This document shows positions 12,812-21,781 of a stretch of DNA of 25,022 nt, one piece after another (positions within the stretch are counted from its first letter, which is position 1; each line of letters opens with the position of its first letter). The notes under the pieces were generated by a model that ran no database searches, was not told the origin of the DNA, and saw nothing but the letters and a program-made list of their open reading frames with translations. Where the stretch lies: positions 1-25,022 of the IMG/VR virus record IMGVR_UViG_3300020034_000066. One strand, given 5' to 3'. The DNA comes from a virus. The translations under genes were made by a program, and so were the position numbers.

Positions 12812-13257
12812 TGAGTGTAACCGTTGAAGTTATTGGTCTAAACAAGGCGTTAAACAATTTAGAAGAGTATCTAGAGCGTAAAAAACGTGAGTTGCTTGGT
12901 GTAGTATCCCAAACATCCACTGCTATAGAAAGTTCTGCTAAACAGTTTGCCCCTAAAGATCTGGGAGAACTTAAGGACAATATATTCTCTACAGTTATAG
13001 AGCGTAAAGATTCTATTTCTGGCGATGTATTGAGCGCGGCGTCATATTCAGCGTATATAGAATTTGGGACCAGACCTCACCGGCCACCTTATTCTGCACT
13101 TGAGGGATGGTCCCAAAGACATGGTATCCCAACCGGTGCTGTTGTAAATAAAATTGCTAGAGAAGGCACGCCGGCGCAGCCATTCATGACTCCGGCAGCA
13201 ATGAAAGAGAAAAACAACTTTGTCCGCGGGGTCAAAATTGTGATGGGCTCTCCATAA
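12811..13257 (+). CDS. HK97 gp10-like head-tail/tail completion protein
   Basis: A 148-residue protein. SVTVEVIGLNKALNNLEEYLERKKRELLGVVSQTSTAIESSAKQFAPKDLGELKDNI followed by SAASYSAYIEFGTRPHRPP is the characteristic HK97 gp10 pattern (helix, P-DTGxL-like turn, Y-x-EFGT). In this order it lies between head closure and tail terminator, as in most siphoviruses. The ATG overlaps the previous TAA. Nothing is unusual about length or composition. Confidence 0.9.
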   Translation: MSVTVEVIGLNKALNNLEEYLERKKRELLGVVSQTSTAIESSAKQFAPKDLGELKDNIFSTVIERKDSISGDVLSAASYSAYIEFGTRPHRPPYSALEGWSQRHGIPTGAVVNKIAREGTPAQPFMTPAAMKEKNNFVRGVKIVMGSP

Positions 13258-13269
13258 GGAGGGGATTAT

Positions 13270-13713
13270 ATGACCGCAGGTTCAAGTCTATGGGAGATAC
13301 AAAAAGCAGTGTGGAAGACCCTCACCAATGATGCTCAACTAATGAGCAAAGTGGAGGGGGTCTTTGATTTTGTCCCGGATAATAACAATTTTCCCTATGT
13401 TCAGATTGGCGAGTTCACAACAGCTCCATTTCAAACCTTCGACCGATATGGGCAGGAAGTTACTATGACTGTTCATGTGTGGGGCTCACGCATTGATCCA
13501 CATGCCTATCAAGGGATGAAACAAGTTGAAGAGATTATGGAAGATGTGCAGCGGCTACTTGGCCGAACCAACTTCTATATAGAACTCTGGGGAAATGTAG
13601 GATGCTGGGCGGATTTTAGCACCACACAGCTTCAAGGTGACGGGATAACTAGGCACGGGATTATGCGCTTTAGGCTGTTAGTGCTTCAAAATTATCCTGA
13701 AGTCGTGACTTAA
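13270..13713 (+). CDS. Tail terminator / tail completion protein (DUF3168, SPP1 gp17-like)
   Basis: A 147-residue protein with a GGAGG site. LWEIQKAVWKTLTNDAQLMSKVEGVFDFVPDNNNFPYVQIGEFT, then MTVHVWGSRIDPHAYQGMKQVEEIMEDVQRLLGR matches the DUF3168 layout of the hexameric ring that stops tail-tube growth and joins it to the head. The C-terminal strand GITRHGIMRFRLLVLQ agrees. It is the last of the connector group before two unknown paralogues and the tail tube. Confidence 0.85.
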   Translation: MTAGSSLWEIQKAVWKTLTNDAQLMSKVEGVFDFVPDNNNFPYVQIGEFTTAPFQTFDRYGQEVTMTVHVWGSRIDPHAYQGMKQVEEIMEDVQRLLGRTNFYIELWGNVGCWADFSTTQLQGDGITRHGIMRFRLLVLQNYPEVVT

Positions 13714-13724
13714 GGAGGTATCTT

Positions 13725-14135
13725 ATGGCACCACCAGTACCACCAACAAATCCCGAAGCTATAGCTATTCAGGATGTTGATCCACAAGGTAGCTATGTTT
13801 TAGTTTCCCAAGCAGCAAATCTTACACGGGGAAATATGTTTTTAAATGACGGAACGTCTTTACTCCATATCTATAACGGAGCTGTCGGTGGGGACAGTGA
13901 AATCACAATTTGGGCTGTCCCTGATGAAGCTGCTAGAACGGGTACATCGGCAGCCAGTGTAGCTTTACCTAATGCGTCGATAGGGTATCAGGTCGATATG
14001 CCTAATGGCCAAGTCAGAATATTCGGACCATTTAGACAGGCTTGGTGGAACCAAACGTCCGGAAACGTAGGGTATGTGTACGTATCCGTGGATGCTCCAG
14101 CTGTAGGAGTTAGGTTAGCAATTATCAATTATTAA
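13725..14135 (+). CDS. Unknown virion protein, paralogue A
   Basis: A 136-residue protein with AAGGAGG upstream. It looks beta-rich. It shares with the next gene a block 'L-NDGTSLLHIYNGA ... GQVRIFGPFRQAWWNQTSGNVGYVYVSVDA' (versus 'FVNDGYTALFISPGS ... KTVLIGPFKPVWFNFGGVVELSFSAA'), so the two are diverged copies. I recognise no family. Its place between tail terminator and tail tube, and the absence of signal peptide or membrane segments, suggest a structural or decoration role. Confidence 0.7.
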   Translation: MAPPVPPTNPEAIAIQDVDPQGSYVLVSQAANLTRGNMFLNDGTSLLHIYNGAVGGDSEITIWAVPDEAARTGTSAASVALPNASIGYQVDMPNGQVRIFGPFRQAWWNQTSGNVGYVYVSVDAPAVGVRLAIINY

Positions 14136-14150
14136 AAGGAGAGATTTAAA

Positions 14151-14579
14151 ATGGCGGTTACTAACATCCCGATTTTCGATGCTCCATTTCAAGGTGGAGT
14201 TGTTGGTGCTAATAATGCTCTTATTGGACTTAATATAGATTCAACTTTCGCTGTGGGTGGATCCGGCGTGGCCATTGCTTGTACAGCTGAGATGGAATTT
14301 GTTAATGATGGATACACCGCATTATTTATTAGTCCAGGATCACTTTCCTCAGGTCTTACATGTACGCTTAAGCAACAACCAGATAATGCGGGTAGATCGG
14401 GGAATTTAGTTAAAATTTGTCAACCTTCAAAAACTGTACTAATAGGCCCCTTCAAACCCGTCTGGTTTAATTTTGGTGGTGTGGTCGAGTTATCTTTCTC
14501 TGCCGCAGCTTCTGGATCAGTGGGCGGCGCAACAGGTGTTGCGAATGGCCGTATCTCAGCGGTGCAGATGCAATTCTAA
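14151..14579 (+). CDS. Unknown virion protein, paralogue B
   Basis: A 142-residue protein with GGAGAG upstream of ATG. It aligns with the preceding gene around NDGYTALFI and GPFKPVWFNFGG. The C-terminus (SGSVGGATGVANGRISAVQMQF) recurs in degraded form at 24120-24194 after the sugar genes, together with the following terminator, showing that this gene family had or has further copies. There are no catalytic motifs. A beta-sandwich decoration or tail-tube-associated protein is a reasonable guess, not more. Confidence 0.7.
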   Translation: MAVTNIPIFDAPFQGGVVGANNALIGLNIDSTFAVGGSGVAIACTAEMEFVNDGYTALFISPGSLSSGLTCTLKQQPDNAGRSGNLVKICQPSKTVLIGPFKPVWFNFGGVVELSFSAAASGSVGGATGVANGRISAVQMQF

Positions 14580-14591
14580 ATTCTTCATTTC

Positions 14592-14612
14592 ACACCTTCG
14601 GGTGTTTTTTTT
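14592..14612 (+). terminator. Intrinsic terminator after paralogue B
   Basis: ACACC (14592-14596) and GGTGT (14601-14605) pair around a TTCG tetraloop and are followed by eight Ts. The sequence CACACCTT-GGGTGT-T8-ATTGC recurs almost exactly at 24208-24233. The tail-tube gene begins 24 bases later with its own ribosome-binding site. Confidence 0.85.
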
Positions 14613-14635
14613 ATTGCTAAAAAGGAGGATTTCAA

Positions 14636-15079
14636 ATGGGATGTACTACCTCTGCTAGTGCAGGTTTTAAGGGTCAAGTTTATGTCTCTATAGATGGAGG
14701 CGCAATCTTTACCCCTGTGGGAGAAGTTAAAGATGCCACTATAACCATCACTAGGGATGAGATTGATGCCACTAGTTTTGACTCAGTTGGATGGAAAGAG
14801 AATATCGTAGGACTAGCCTCTTGGGAAATGAGTATGGAGGCCTTGTATATTAACCAATCTTATAGGGGTAATATCGGCCAAGTTGATGTCCAAAATAGTA
14901 TGTTTGGCGGCCAGACTGTCAAATGGAAATTACTACCACTAGTAGGTGCAGGCAACATTGGTTATTTGGGAGATGGCTTTGTAAATTCCTTTGAAGTAAG
15001 CGTGCCTGTAGATGATGCAGTTACCTTATCTTTAAGCGTCATGGGTTGTGGGTATCTAGATACATTCCAAGCATCATAG
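14636..15079 (+). CDS. Major tail (tube) protein
   Basis: A 147-residue protein with AAGGAGG upstream. The N-terminus SAGFKGQVYVSIDGGAIFTPVGEVKDATITITRDEIDATSFDSVGWKENIVGLASWEMSMEALY follows the TP901-1/phi13-type tail-tube layout (a strand with G-VKD-TI---RDEID-T, then -GW-E---G---W-----). The end (NSFEVSVPVDDAVTLSLSVMGCG) matches the tube beta-sandwich. It is preceded by a terminator and followed by the tail-assembly chaperone pair, as expected. The strong isolated initiation site suits a highly expressed protein. Confidence 0.88.
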   Translation: MGCTTSASAGFKGQVYVSIDGGAIFTPVGEVKDATITITRDEIDATSFDSVGWKENIVGLASWEMSMEALYINQSYRGNIGQVDVQNSMFGGQTVKWKLLPLVGAGNIGYLGDGFVNSFEVSVPVDDAVTLSLSVMGCGYLDTFQAS

Positions 15080-15087
15080 GAGGATAA

Positions 15088-15429
15088 ATGGCTAATAAAC
15101 ATAGAGGCGAAGTCGCCCTACAATTGGACAAGAAAAGGAAATTAAAATTTAACACCCATGCTCTCGTAGAGCTCGAAGATGCATTGGGAATGCCTTTTTC
15201 TAAATTAAACGAAGAAACTATAGGCTTTGGGGCCATTGCAAAAATGTTTTGGGCGTCTCTACTTCACGAAATTCCTGATTTAACGCTTCCAGAAGCCCAT
15301 ATGCTAATGGATCTAGCACCGTTTGCCACTATATCAGAAAAGGTAATGGAGGCATTTTCATTAGCTTTCCCAGAAGCTAATGAGGAAAAAAAGGAAAAAG
15401 TAGTGGAGATTGGAGCTGGGAAGAGCTAA
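15088..15429 (+). CDS. Tail assembly chaperone, short form (gpG-like)
   Basis: A 113-residue protein. The fold and order suit the short tail-assembly chaperone: LKFNTHALVELEDALGMPFSKLNEETIGFGAIAKMFWASLLHEIPDLTLPEAHMLMD. It binds the tape measure during tail polymerisation. Near its end GAA AAA AAG GAA contains A AAA AAG at 15387-15393, after which the normal frame continues KEKVVEIGAGKS-stop. The alternative -1 frame yields the long chaperone. It precedes the tape measure gene, the canonical place. Confidence 0.9.
   Translation: MANKHRGEVALQLDKKRKLKFNTHALVELEDALGMPFSKLNEETIGFGAIAKMFWASLLHEIPDLTLPEAHMLMDLAPFATISEKVMEAFSLAFPEANEEKKEKVVEIGAGKS
15387..15393 (+). other. Programmed -1 frameshift site A AAA AAG in tail chaperone gene
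   Basis: The heptamer is in frame (A, AAA, AAG). A -1 slip gives GGA AAA AGT AGT GGA GAT TGG and continues open to 15698. Frameshifting at this position is conserved across tailed phages (lambda G/GT and equivalents). The same heptamer occurs at the portal/MuF junction. Confidence 0.85.
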
Positions 15430-15698
15430 AAAAGCTAGCTTTCGGGCCACTGCATTTATTGCCCAATCAATTTTGGGAGCTAACTCCACGCGAAGTTTTT
15501 TCTTTGGCTGAAGGTTATCAATCACGTCATGATAGGCAGATGGAAATTACCGCGTGGCATGCTGCTAATTTGATGAATATACACCTCAAAAAGAAAGTTA
15601 CAGCGAAAAAGTTATTAGGTAAGGACCACGGTGTTACCATGGCGGATCGCGAGCGGGAATTTGCTAAGTTGAAACGAGCTTTAGCAGAAAGGGGGTAA
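15393..15698 (+). CDS. Tail assembly chaperone, frameshifted extension (GT-like)
   Basis: This frame has no credible start: the only candidate, TTG at 15459, lacks a ribosome-binding site. The codons upstream already encode the family's beginning, GDWSWEELKKLAFGPLHLLPNQFWELTPREVFSLAEGYQ. It is therefore read as a C-terminal extension of the upstream gene after a -1 slip, giving ~203 residues in total (102 + 101). W-x-x-L---LG--P-FW-LTP-E is typical of second-frame chaperones of siphoviruses. The basic tail (KKKVTAKKLLGK...REFAKLKRALAERG) contacts the tape measure in related systems. Confidence 0.88.
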   Translation, partial: GKSSGDWSWEELKKLAFGPLHLLPNQFWELTPREVFSLAEGYQSRHDRQMEITAWHAANLMNIHLKKKVTAKKLLGKDHGVTMADREREFAKLKRALAERG

Positions 15699-15701
15699 AA
15701 A

Positions 15702-17690
15702 ATGGCTACTACTACTATCGCAGATCTTATAGTTAAAATAAGCGTCGCCTTTGGAGGAGCTCAAAAGGGTATTGATCAAGCTAAAAAAGGGTTAATAGGC
15801 CTGGGTAAAACCTCTAAAGATGTCGGGTCTCAGATGAGTAGTTTTTCTAAGAAACTAGCGACTGGATTAATAGCCAAGAAAGCTTTTACCACCTTTAAAG
15901 ATTTTGAAACTGCTATGGCACGCTTAGGAGCTGTCTCAGGACTCGCGGGTAAAGATCTTGATGTCATGGGCCAACACGCCAAAAAAATGGCCTCTACATT
16001 TGGAATTTCAGTTTCTGAAGTTGTAGACGGCATGACTTCAATGGCTAAAACTGGTATCAGCACTGCTGATTCCTTAAAAATTATGCCGGATATCATGAAA
16101 TTTGCCAAAGTCGCTGGAGATGATTTTGCTCATTCCTTAGGACTTATAGAAGGCAGTTTGAAAATATTCGGACTAGGAATGAAAGATACTAAGCGGGTTA
16201 CGGACGTTTTTACCACTGCACTTAAGATGTCTAAGCAGTCGTCAAAGGATTTTGCCACAGCTATGAGTTACGTGGGTCCCGCGGCCTCGCTAGCAGGACA
16301 GAGTGTAGAGGCAGTATCTGGAGCACTCGCGATTTTGGCTGAGCGTAGTATTAAAGGTTCTTCGGCCGGTACTGGTCTTGCCAGAGTTTTCACAGAGCTA
16401 AAAAAGCCTAGTGATAAAGCGGCAGCAACAATGAAAACCTTTGGTATAAATGTTCGGGATAGCGCAGGTAATATTAAACCTATCCTGGATATTGTAAAAG
16501 AATTCCAATCTAAATTAGGACACCTTACTAAAGCGCAACAAGATAATGCTATTAGTTCGATCTTTGGGCAACAAGCCATAAGAACTTTTGGTAAGTTAAT
16601 GAGTGCTACTCCAGAAGAAATCAAAAAATATCAAGATGCATTACAAAATGCAGGGGGAGCCACGGACAAGTTCTTTGGTCTTATCAGTAAGACAACCGAA
16701 GAAAAATTAAAAGCTATTCAGTCAAAGCTAGAAATATTTGCCATTAATATAATGACGCATTTAAAGCCTGCTTTTGAAGGTCTGGTGCAAAATGTAGGGG
16801 CATTTATTGACCTCTTAGCCCAGCCTGAGGTATCCAAATTTATAGCTGATTTGCTAACTCTAGGCGTTGCTGTATATGGGATTGTCAAAGCTTATAGAAT
16901 ACTTGTAACCACAATTGCACTAGTTAGAGCAGCTATGGTGCTTTTAAACTTAGTGTTTGTCGCCAATCCTATAGGACTCATAATAACAGCTGTCGGCTTA
17001 TTAATAGCCGCATTTGTGTACCTTTACAATAATAGTGAGACCGTAAGGAATGGCCTGGCAGCGGCATGGAATTTTCTTAAAGCTAACTGGCAATCTTTAA
17101 TGATGTATTTTATGCCCGCTATCGGCTTACTCATCAAAGCATTTACCTCTATAGTACAAAATTGGGAGACTATAAAAACACGTGCTAAAGCCATCTGGGA
17201 GTCAATTAAATCAGGGTTATCAAACGCGTGGAATGCTATGATTGCTAAGATCCAATCCGTTAAAAGTTCTATAACCAGTATACTTACCAACTTAGCCAGT
17301 TCAGCCCTTAAATGGGGAAGAGACATGTTCGTCAAGTTTGGAAATGGTATAGTAGCTGGGTTTAGATATGTTAAACAAAAAGTAATCGATGCAGCTAATT
17401 GGGTTAAATCTAAACTTGGATTTAGTGTTCCAGATTCAGGTCCTTTAAAAGATGCAGATAAATGGATGCCAGATATGATGAAACTTATGGCCAGAGGAAT
17501 TGAAATGGGCATTCCAAAACTTCAGATGGCTGTGGGGGATGTAGCTTCAACACTGGATTTTGGTAGTAATGGCTATGGGACGTCCACAACGAACAATGTC
17601 TCTGTATATCCACGACAAGCTAATTTAGATTCTAGGGGATTGCATCGAGAATTGGCCCGAATGGCGTGGCTGAACGGAGGTGCCATATGA
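15702..17690 (+). CDS. Tail tape measure protein
   Basis: A 662-residue protein with AAAGGGGG upstream. Residues ~60-330 are the TP901-type tape-measure core (GLAGKDLDVMGQHAKKMASTFGISVSEVVDGMTSMAKTGISTAD..., then GSSAGTGLARVFTELKKPSDKAAATMKTFGINVRD). Residues ~385-435 and ~468-483 are hydrophobic helices (IGLIITAVGLLIAAFVYLYN), which can insert in the host membrane during DNA entry. The C-terminal part (ARDMF..GNGIVAGFRYVKQKVIDAANWVKSKLGFSVPDSGPLKDADKWMPDMMKLMARGI) is typical. The length predicts a tail of about 100 nm if 0.15 nm per residue holds. The stop overlaps the Dit start. Confidence 0.95.
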   Translation: MATTTIADLIVKISVAFGGAQKGIDQAKKGLIGLGKTSKDVGSQMSSFSKKLATGLIAKKAFTTFKDFETAMARLGAVSGLAGKDLDVMGQHAKKMASTFGISVSEVVDGMTSMAKTGISTADSLKIMPDIMKFAKVAGDDFAHSLGLIEGSLKIFGLGMKDTKRVTDVFTTALKMSKQSSKDFATAMSYVGPAASLAGQSVEAVSGALAILAERSIKGSSAGTGLARVFTELKKPSDKAAATMKTFGINVRDSAGNIKPILDIVKEFQSKLGHLTKAQQDNAISSIFGQQAIRTFGKLMSATPEEIKKYQDALQNAGGATDKFFGLISKTTEEKLKAIQSKLEIFAINIMTHLKPAFEGLVQNVGAFIDLLAQPEVSKFIADLLTLGVAVYGIVKAYRILVTTIALVRAAMVLLNLVFVANPIGLIITAVGLLIAAFVYLYNNSETVRNGLAAAWNFLKANWQSLMMYFMPAIGLLIKAFTSIVQNWETIKTRAKAIWESIKSGLSNAWNAMIAKIQSVKSSITSILTNLASSALKWGRDMFVKFGNGIVAGFRYVKQKVIDAANWVKSKLGFSVPDSGPLKDADKWMPDMMKLMARGIEMGIPKLQMAVGDVASTLDFGSNGYGTSTTNNVSVYPRQANLDSRGLHRELARMAWLNGGAI

Positions 17691-18694
17691 TTGGTAGTAG
17701 TTTAGTGGATCCCTATGTGTTTGGTGGCTGGCTTTTTAGATGGTACAATCCCGATCAAGAATTAAGGCCAGATGAAATATTAACCTTACTAAATATTCCG
17801 GTGTCGCCTGACCCTCCGAAGTTCGTTGAGCTCTCAGATGGAGACCAAGGCCGCAGAGTTAGATTTAGATCTTTAGTCGGAGCCTCTGGACCTCCGTATG
17901 TATCTGTTAATCAGGAAGTCCCATTTCTTCCTGGCTCCATTTCTAAGTTTGTTAATGTGAATGAAGCCGAGGTAGATTTACGCGTATTATTCACGGCAGA
18001 TACGCAGCAATTGTTATGGGCAGGGCTGCAGAGTCTCCCATATGAATTTCAACCTCAACGAGGCATTGGAACATTGGAAGTTATAAACCCCGCGGGAAGT
18101 GTTCGTCGGCTGAGCTGCAGATGTATAAGTGGCTTTAAACTGGATGAGAGTACTTTGCAGGAAAAAAGTGTAGAAGCAGTTCTAACATTTTATGCCAATG
18201 ATCCCTATTGGTACAGCGGTTGGACACGAACAGTGGCAAGAACTGTTCCTGGACAAGGAATGCTGCCTGGATTACCAGTCATTCCTAGACCCACTGGTTC
18301 TACTTTAAGCCGTATAACTATTAATAATGATGGTGACGTAAATGGATTTCCAGTATTCATTGTTGACGGGCCATTTCGAGATCCTTTCTTGGTGAATCAG
18401 AGCATAAATACTCAAGTTTCATTTAATAATACATTGAATTTCAGTGTCAATGGTGGGGTACGGACTGGGCTTCGGAACCCGTTGCTCATAGATTGTGGGG
18501 CTAAAACAGCAAGTATTATTGATGTTGGCGCCCCCACGCGTCCTATCACTTCAATGATCAGTAAACTTACACGTACATCATCATTTTTCTACTTAAAACC
18601 AGGAGATAACAACTTATTTTTTAGTGTATTGAACGCTACAGTTGACACACGGTTTAAAGTTTTTCATCGGTCCGCATATTCAACGATGATTTAG
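17687..18694 (+). CDS. Distal tail protein (Dit)
   Basis: A 335-residue protein. The ATG at 17687 overlaps the tape-measure TGA and has CGGAGGTG at good spacing; an upstream in-frame GTG at 17666 has no such site. The Sipho_tail/Dit pattern is visible as RRVRFRSLVGASGPPYVSVNQEVPFLPGS..., EVDLRVLFTAD, and the middle CRCISGFKLDESTLQEKSVEAVLTFYANDPYWYSG, where the end of the N-terminal belt domain reads FYANDPYW. A C-terminal beta-rich region follows (GFPVFIVDGPFRDPF...). Dit forms the hexameric hub joining tube to tip and fibres. Confidence 0.88.
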   Translation: MIGSSLVDPYVFGGWLFRWYNPDQELRPDEILTLLNIPVSPDPPKFVELSDGDQGRRVRFRSLVGASGPPYVSVNQEVPFLPGSISKFVNVNEAEVDLRVLFTADTQQLLWAGLQSLPYEFQPQRGIGTLEVINPAGSVRRLSCRCISGFKLDESTLQEKSVEAVLTFYANDPYWYSGWTRTVARTVPGQGMLPGLPVIPRPTGSTLSRITINNDGDVNGFPVFIVDGPFRDPFLVNQSINTQVSFNNTLNFSVNGGVRTGLRNPLLIDCGAKTASIIDVGAPTRPITSMISKLTRTSSFFYLKPGDNNLFFSVLNATVDTRFKVFHRSAYSTMI

Positions 18695-18705
18695 GAGGTA
18701 AGCAG

Positions 18706-20523
18706 ATGGCCTCACCAGATTATAAAATTTGGGTTAGAGCGATTAACCCTGAATCTTTATACTCTAGATATGACCCTACTCAGTACCGAGGAGGGGATTA
18801 TAGGACTAGAACATTTAGAAATGGGACTTTTGTGGCTCCCTTAACAGCGGCAGCTAATAGGACAAAATTGTCCCGAGGATTTATCCGTGTAGCGTTAGTC
18901 TCAAATTACGAAAAGTTGGAATTTAAAACCAAATATAATAATTGTGGTGGCTGGACGCTATTAATGCAAGACTATACTCCGGAAGCAGAAGCTTTGAAAG
19001 TGCAATGTCTGGGAAATTCGGGCCGCCGGGTGGAGTTTTTTGAACAGGGTGGTCTCGGAGGTATTACTGTTATCAGAAATGGAAAGACCATATTTGGAGG
19101 TCCTGTACGGGGGTTTAGCGCAACTGGGGATTTCTATGGAGAGAATGGCCCAATGGTTGAATTTTGGGGGAGCGATGATACAGGACTTTTGGAAACTAGA
19201 TTAGCCATGGTTAATTCTCCGGGAAACCAATTAGCACCTAATGGTAACCCCCCGTATTCAGGATATAACTATAGTGGGAGACAGATCAGTGGAAGTTCGG
19301 CATTCGACAATTGTTTTGTAGCTCCATTTTTACAGGGATGGGGATATTATAATTATGGGAGCGGCCCCCAAAATCCAGCAGGTGAACGCAGTGTATCCAC
19401 TGGTTTACGCAATATAGTACAACTAAATATTGGCGTATATGCCCCCTATCCTTGGACGTATCCCTATACATATACGAACAGCACGGGCAACCATAGAAAT
19501 GACCCACCCATCGTTTACAACGGCAGTAATTTCTCGGAAAGATATACAGCAAGACGTATTCCATTTTTATTTATGGGGGTCGCAAGTAGCCCTCAGGAAG
19601 CTTATACAAATAATAGTGACTCGGACGGGTTGCAAAATCCTCCAGGAGTGCCTAATTTTCAAATGAGAGCACGTTACCAAACTTTACTATCTAAATGCCA
19701 AGAGATAGCTTCATATACAGTCCGGCCCATAAATCCGTTTAATCTTCCTGTGTACCGAGGCTATCAGTTTTCTATTGATCAAGATGATATTTTAGTAAGC
19801 GAAGTAGGAGGGCCCAATCCCTCACAGGATAATATTGTATCTATAAGTGGCTTGAGGTTTAATTATCGTCAACCCAGAAGAAATGAAACGAGCGTTATAT
19901 TTTCCGAGTCTCTAGGGAATCTAGGTTCATATAAATATGAATTTACACAACCAGAGGCTACAGAAGTTACTTGTGCCGGGCAAGGTGAAGCTACTTTGAG
20001 GTGGTTTACCACTGGTCGCCAACTTCACAATGATTACCAGTATGGATTAAAAGAAAAGTTCGCTGATAGACGCGATGTTCAGTTTGGAGATGAAGGTCCT
20101 CCCAATACATTACCTAGCGTCACACTGGTTCCTAATAGTGCTGGGGCGCCTAATCCTGCGCCTGCGCCTCCAGTCGGTAGTCCACCCGATATAAATTACG
20201 ATAACATGAAAAATGAATTAGACGACGCTGTAGATGTTGTTTTAAGAGAAGACGGGCCAATCATTAATCTAGAGATAGAAATATTAGAATCTCAAACCAC
20301 AAGATATTTTGAAGATTACTTTGTAGGAGACTGGGTAACAGTTCGACTGGGCGCTAGCGATATTCCAGGTCAAATTACAGATGTTAGTGTTACTCTTACT
20401 CGGGATGAGGGGGAAGTAATTAAGGGAACTGTGGGGACTCAAGCTGTGGGAACTGATTTCTTTGTCTTCGACTCCATCAATCAGAATCATACGGATGTTG
20501 TAAGATTAGAAACTTCGCAATAA
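18706..20523 (+). CDS. Tail tip protein, siphovirus Gp37-like / Tal-like
   Basis: A 605-residue protein with AGGAGG upstream, directly after Dit. The N-terminal ~165 residues ([30 protein letters not shown]...[24 protein letters not shown]...[19 protein letters not shown]) resemble the Sipho_Gp37 family found at the tail tip of Gram-positive phages. The middle is Tyr/Asn/Gly-rich. A proline-rich linker ([16 protein letters not shown], ~478-495) leads to a C-terminal beta domain ([22 protein letters not shown]). The likely role is a hub or tail-associated protein contacting the cell surface. No lytic domain is visible. A terminator follows. Confidence 0.75.
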   Translation: MASPDYKIWVRAINPESLYSRYDPTQYRGGDYRTRTFRNGTFVAPLTAAANRTKLSRGFIRVALVSNYEKLEFKTKYNNCGGWTLLMQDYTPEAEALKVQCLGNSGRRVEFFEQGGLGGITVIRNGKTIFGGPVRGFSATGDFYGENGPMVEFWGSDDTGLLETRLAMVNSPGNQLAPNGNPPYSGYNYSGRQISGSSAFDNCFVAPFLQGWGYYNYGSGPQNPAGERSVSTGLRNIVQLNIGVYAPYPWTYPYTYTNSTGNHRNDPPIVYNGSNFSERYTARRIPFLFMGVASSPQEAYTNNSDSDGLQNPPGVPNFQMRARYQTLLSKCQEIASYTVRPINPFNLPVYRGYQFSIDQDDILVSEVGGPNPSQDNIVSISGLRFNYRQPRRNETSVIFSESLGNLGSYKYEFTQPEATEVTCAGQGEATLRWFTTGRQLHNDYQYGLKEKFADRRDVQFGDEGPPNTLPSVTLVPNSAGAPNPAPAPPVGSPPDINYDNMKNELDDAVDVVLREDGPIINLEIEILESQTTRYFEDYFVGDWVTVRLGASDIPGQITDVSVTLTRDEGEVIKGTVGTQAVGTDFFVFDSINQNHTDVVRLETSQ

Positions 20524-20536
20524 ACGAAAATCATTT

Positions 20537-20557
20537 GAGCCTATGGGCTCTTTTTTT
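20537..20557 (+). terminator. Intrinsic terminator after tail tip gene
   Basis: GAGCC (20537-20541) and GGCTC (20546-20550) pair around TATG and are followed by seven Ts. An ATG inside the hairpin (20543) is in frame with the next gene but is not a plausible start. The next gene's GTG is 25 bases after the T-run. Confidence 0.85.
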
Positions 20558-20581
20558 ATTACCCGAAAAGAGGTGGTTAAT

Positions 20582-21781
20582 GTGGCTGGTCTATTCAATT
20601 CTTTCCCATATGACGACTACGCAATGACAGAAAATGATTGGAAATTAATGTTCAGCTGGGTTCGTACGTCTGGTATTTTGGCTGCTACTACCACACTGGA
20701 CCCAGTTGGAGAATCTGCCGTTGCTGCGGATACCGCAATGACAATTCAGATTTATCCTGGGGAAGCTTGGATTGAAGGCTTTTATTTCTATTACATTGAA
20801 GACCCAGCCGATCCAGGAAATATTACCTTTACAATCTCTAATAATGTTTCAGGGTTCCCACGGATTGATTTGGTGGTCATTCGACTAGATTTAACTAACA
20901 ATACTACTACTTATGTTGTACTGGAAGGTACTCCCGCCGCTTCCCCAGTTCCTCCTGTAGTACAGCAGGATGATCTGATTTGGGAGTTACCTATAGCTGA
21001 AATTGCAGTAGCGAATGGAGCCACTGTAATTAATCCCGGAGATATTACGGATGTACGTGTACGCTCTGTTCAAGCAGGGGCTGGATCATCACCTTTAATC
21101 GCCGGTACAAATATCACTTTGACCGCAACCGGACCTAGTGGTAATTTCATTTTAATAGATTCGGCAGGGGCCACAGGTATAACAGGGGCCACTGGAGCTA
21201 CTGGACCTTCAGGTGGACCAGCGGGGCCTACAGGAGCAACGGGCGCAACAGGACAAACTGGATCTACAGGTCCGCAAGGGCCACCAGGACCTCCCAATGG
21301 CCCAACGGGTCCAAGCGGTCCAACGGGAGCTACCGGTCCTTCAGGACCAGCCGGCTCTGGAGGATCTGAAGGTTATATTTGTATAGTCACTAGCTCTGGT
21401 GATCAAACTGTTGCGGCTACTGCGACAGCTGCAATCATCTTTGATGTGGAAGAAACTGACCCACAGTTTATGCATAATCCCGGATCTCCCACACGGATAA
21501 CCATTCTAAAAACTGGAGTTTACTTTGTTGGCTTCAATGTATTATCAGGTCAAGATTCATTCAACTGGTTTGTTCGAGTAAATGGTACCACTAATATCGT
21601 ATCCAGTGATTATTCACCAAGTAATGCTAGTCGAGTTAGAGCCTTTACTGCTGGGGATTATCTAGAGGTTATGGCTCATAATACTCATCCGTCGTCACCT
21701 GGAGATGTACTGCAACTACCATCTTACTCACCGATTTTCGAGGTATTTAAAATAGATAGCGAGATCCCATGTCCATGTTAA
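20582..21781 (+). CDS. Collagen-stalk tail fibre with C1q/TNF-like tip
   Basis: About 399 residues. The GTG at 20582 follows AAGAGGTGG; earlier in-frame codons lie inside the terminator. The N-terminal ~170 residues ([28 protein letters not shown]..., [41 protein letters not shown]) match the virion-anchoring domain common in fibres and baseplate proteins of Gram-positive phages. Residues ~196-262 are ~21 Gly-X-Y triplets with two interruptions, many Gly-X-Thr. The C-terminal ~130 residues ([30 protein letters not shown]) look like the C1q/TNF jelly roll that caps BclA-type collagens. This is probably the receptor-binding fibre. It overlaps the first glycosyltransferase gene by 13 bases. Confidence 0.85.
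   Translation: MAGLFNSFPYDDYAMTENDWKLMFSWVRTSGILAATTTLDPVGESAVAADTAMTIQIYPGEAWIEGFYFYYIEDPADPGNITFTISNNVSGFPRIDLVVIRLDLTNNTTTYVVLEGTPAASPVPPVVQQDDLIWELPIAEIAVANGATVINPGDITDVRVRSVQAGAGSSPLIAGTNITLTATGPSGNFILIDSAGATGITGATGATGPSGGPAGPTGATGATGQTGSTGPQGPPGPPNGPTGPSGPTGATGPSGPAGSGGSEGYICIVTSSGDQTVAATATAAIIFDVEETDPQFMHNPGSPTRITILKTGVYFVGFNVLSGQDSFNWFVRVNGTTNIVSSDYSPSNASRVRAFTAGDYLEVMAHNTHPSSPGDVLQLPSYSPIFEVFKIDSEIPCPC
21167..21364 (+). repeat. Collagen-like Gly-X-Y triplet repeat region
   Basis: About 21 nine-base units encode Gly-Ala-Thr, Gly-Pro-Thr, Gly-Pro-Ser and related triplets, with interruptions at G-G-P and P-N-G. Thr is the commonest third residue. Such repeats are prone to slippage and recombination, and Thr sites are those glycosylated in bacterial collagen-like proteins such as BclA (established for that protein, inferred here). 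Confidence 0.85.

Noticed and set aside
17666-17686. GTG at 17666 as Dit start
   Set aside because: No ribosome-binding site; ATG 17687 has CGGAGGTG and the usual ATGA overlap.
20543-20581. ATG at 20543 as start of the collagen fibre
   Set aside because: It lies inside the loop/stem of a terminator and would give poly-Phe; GTG 20582 has a ribosome-binding site.
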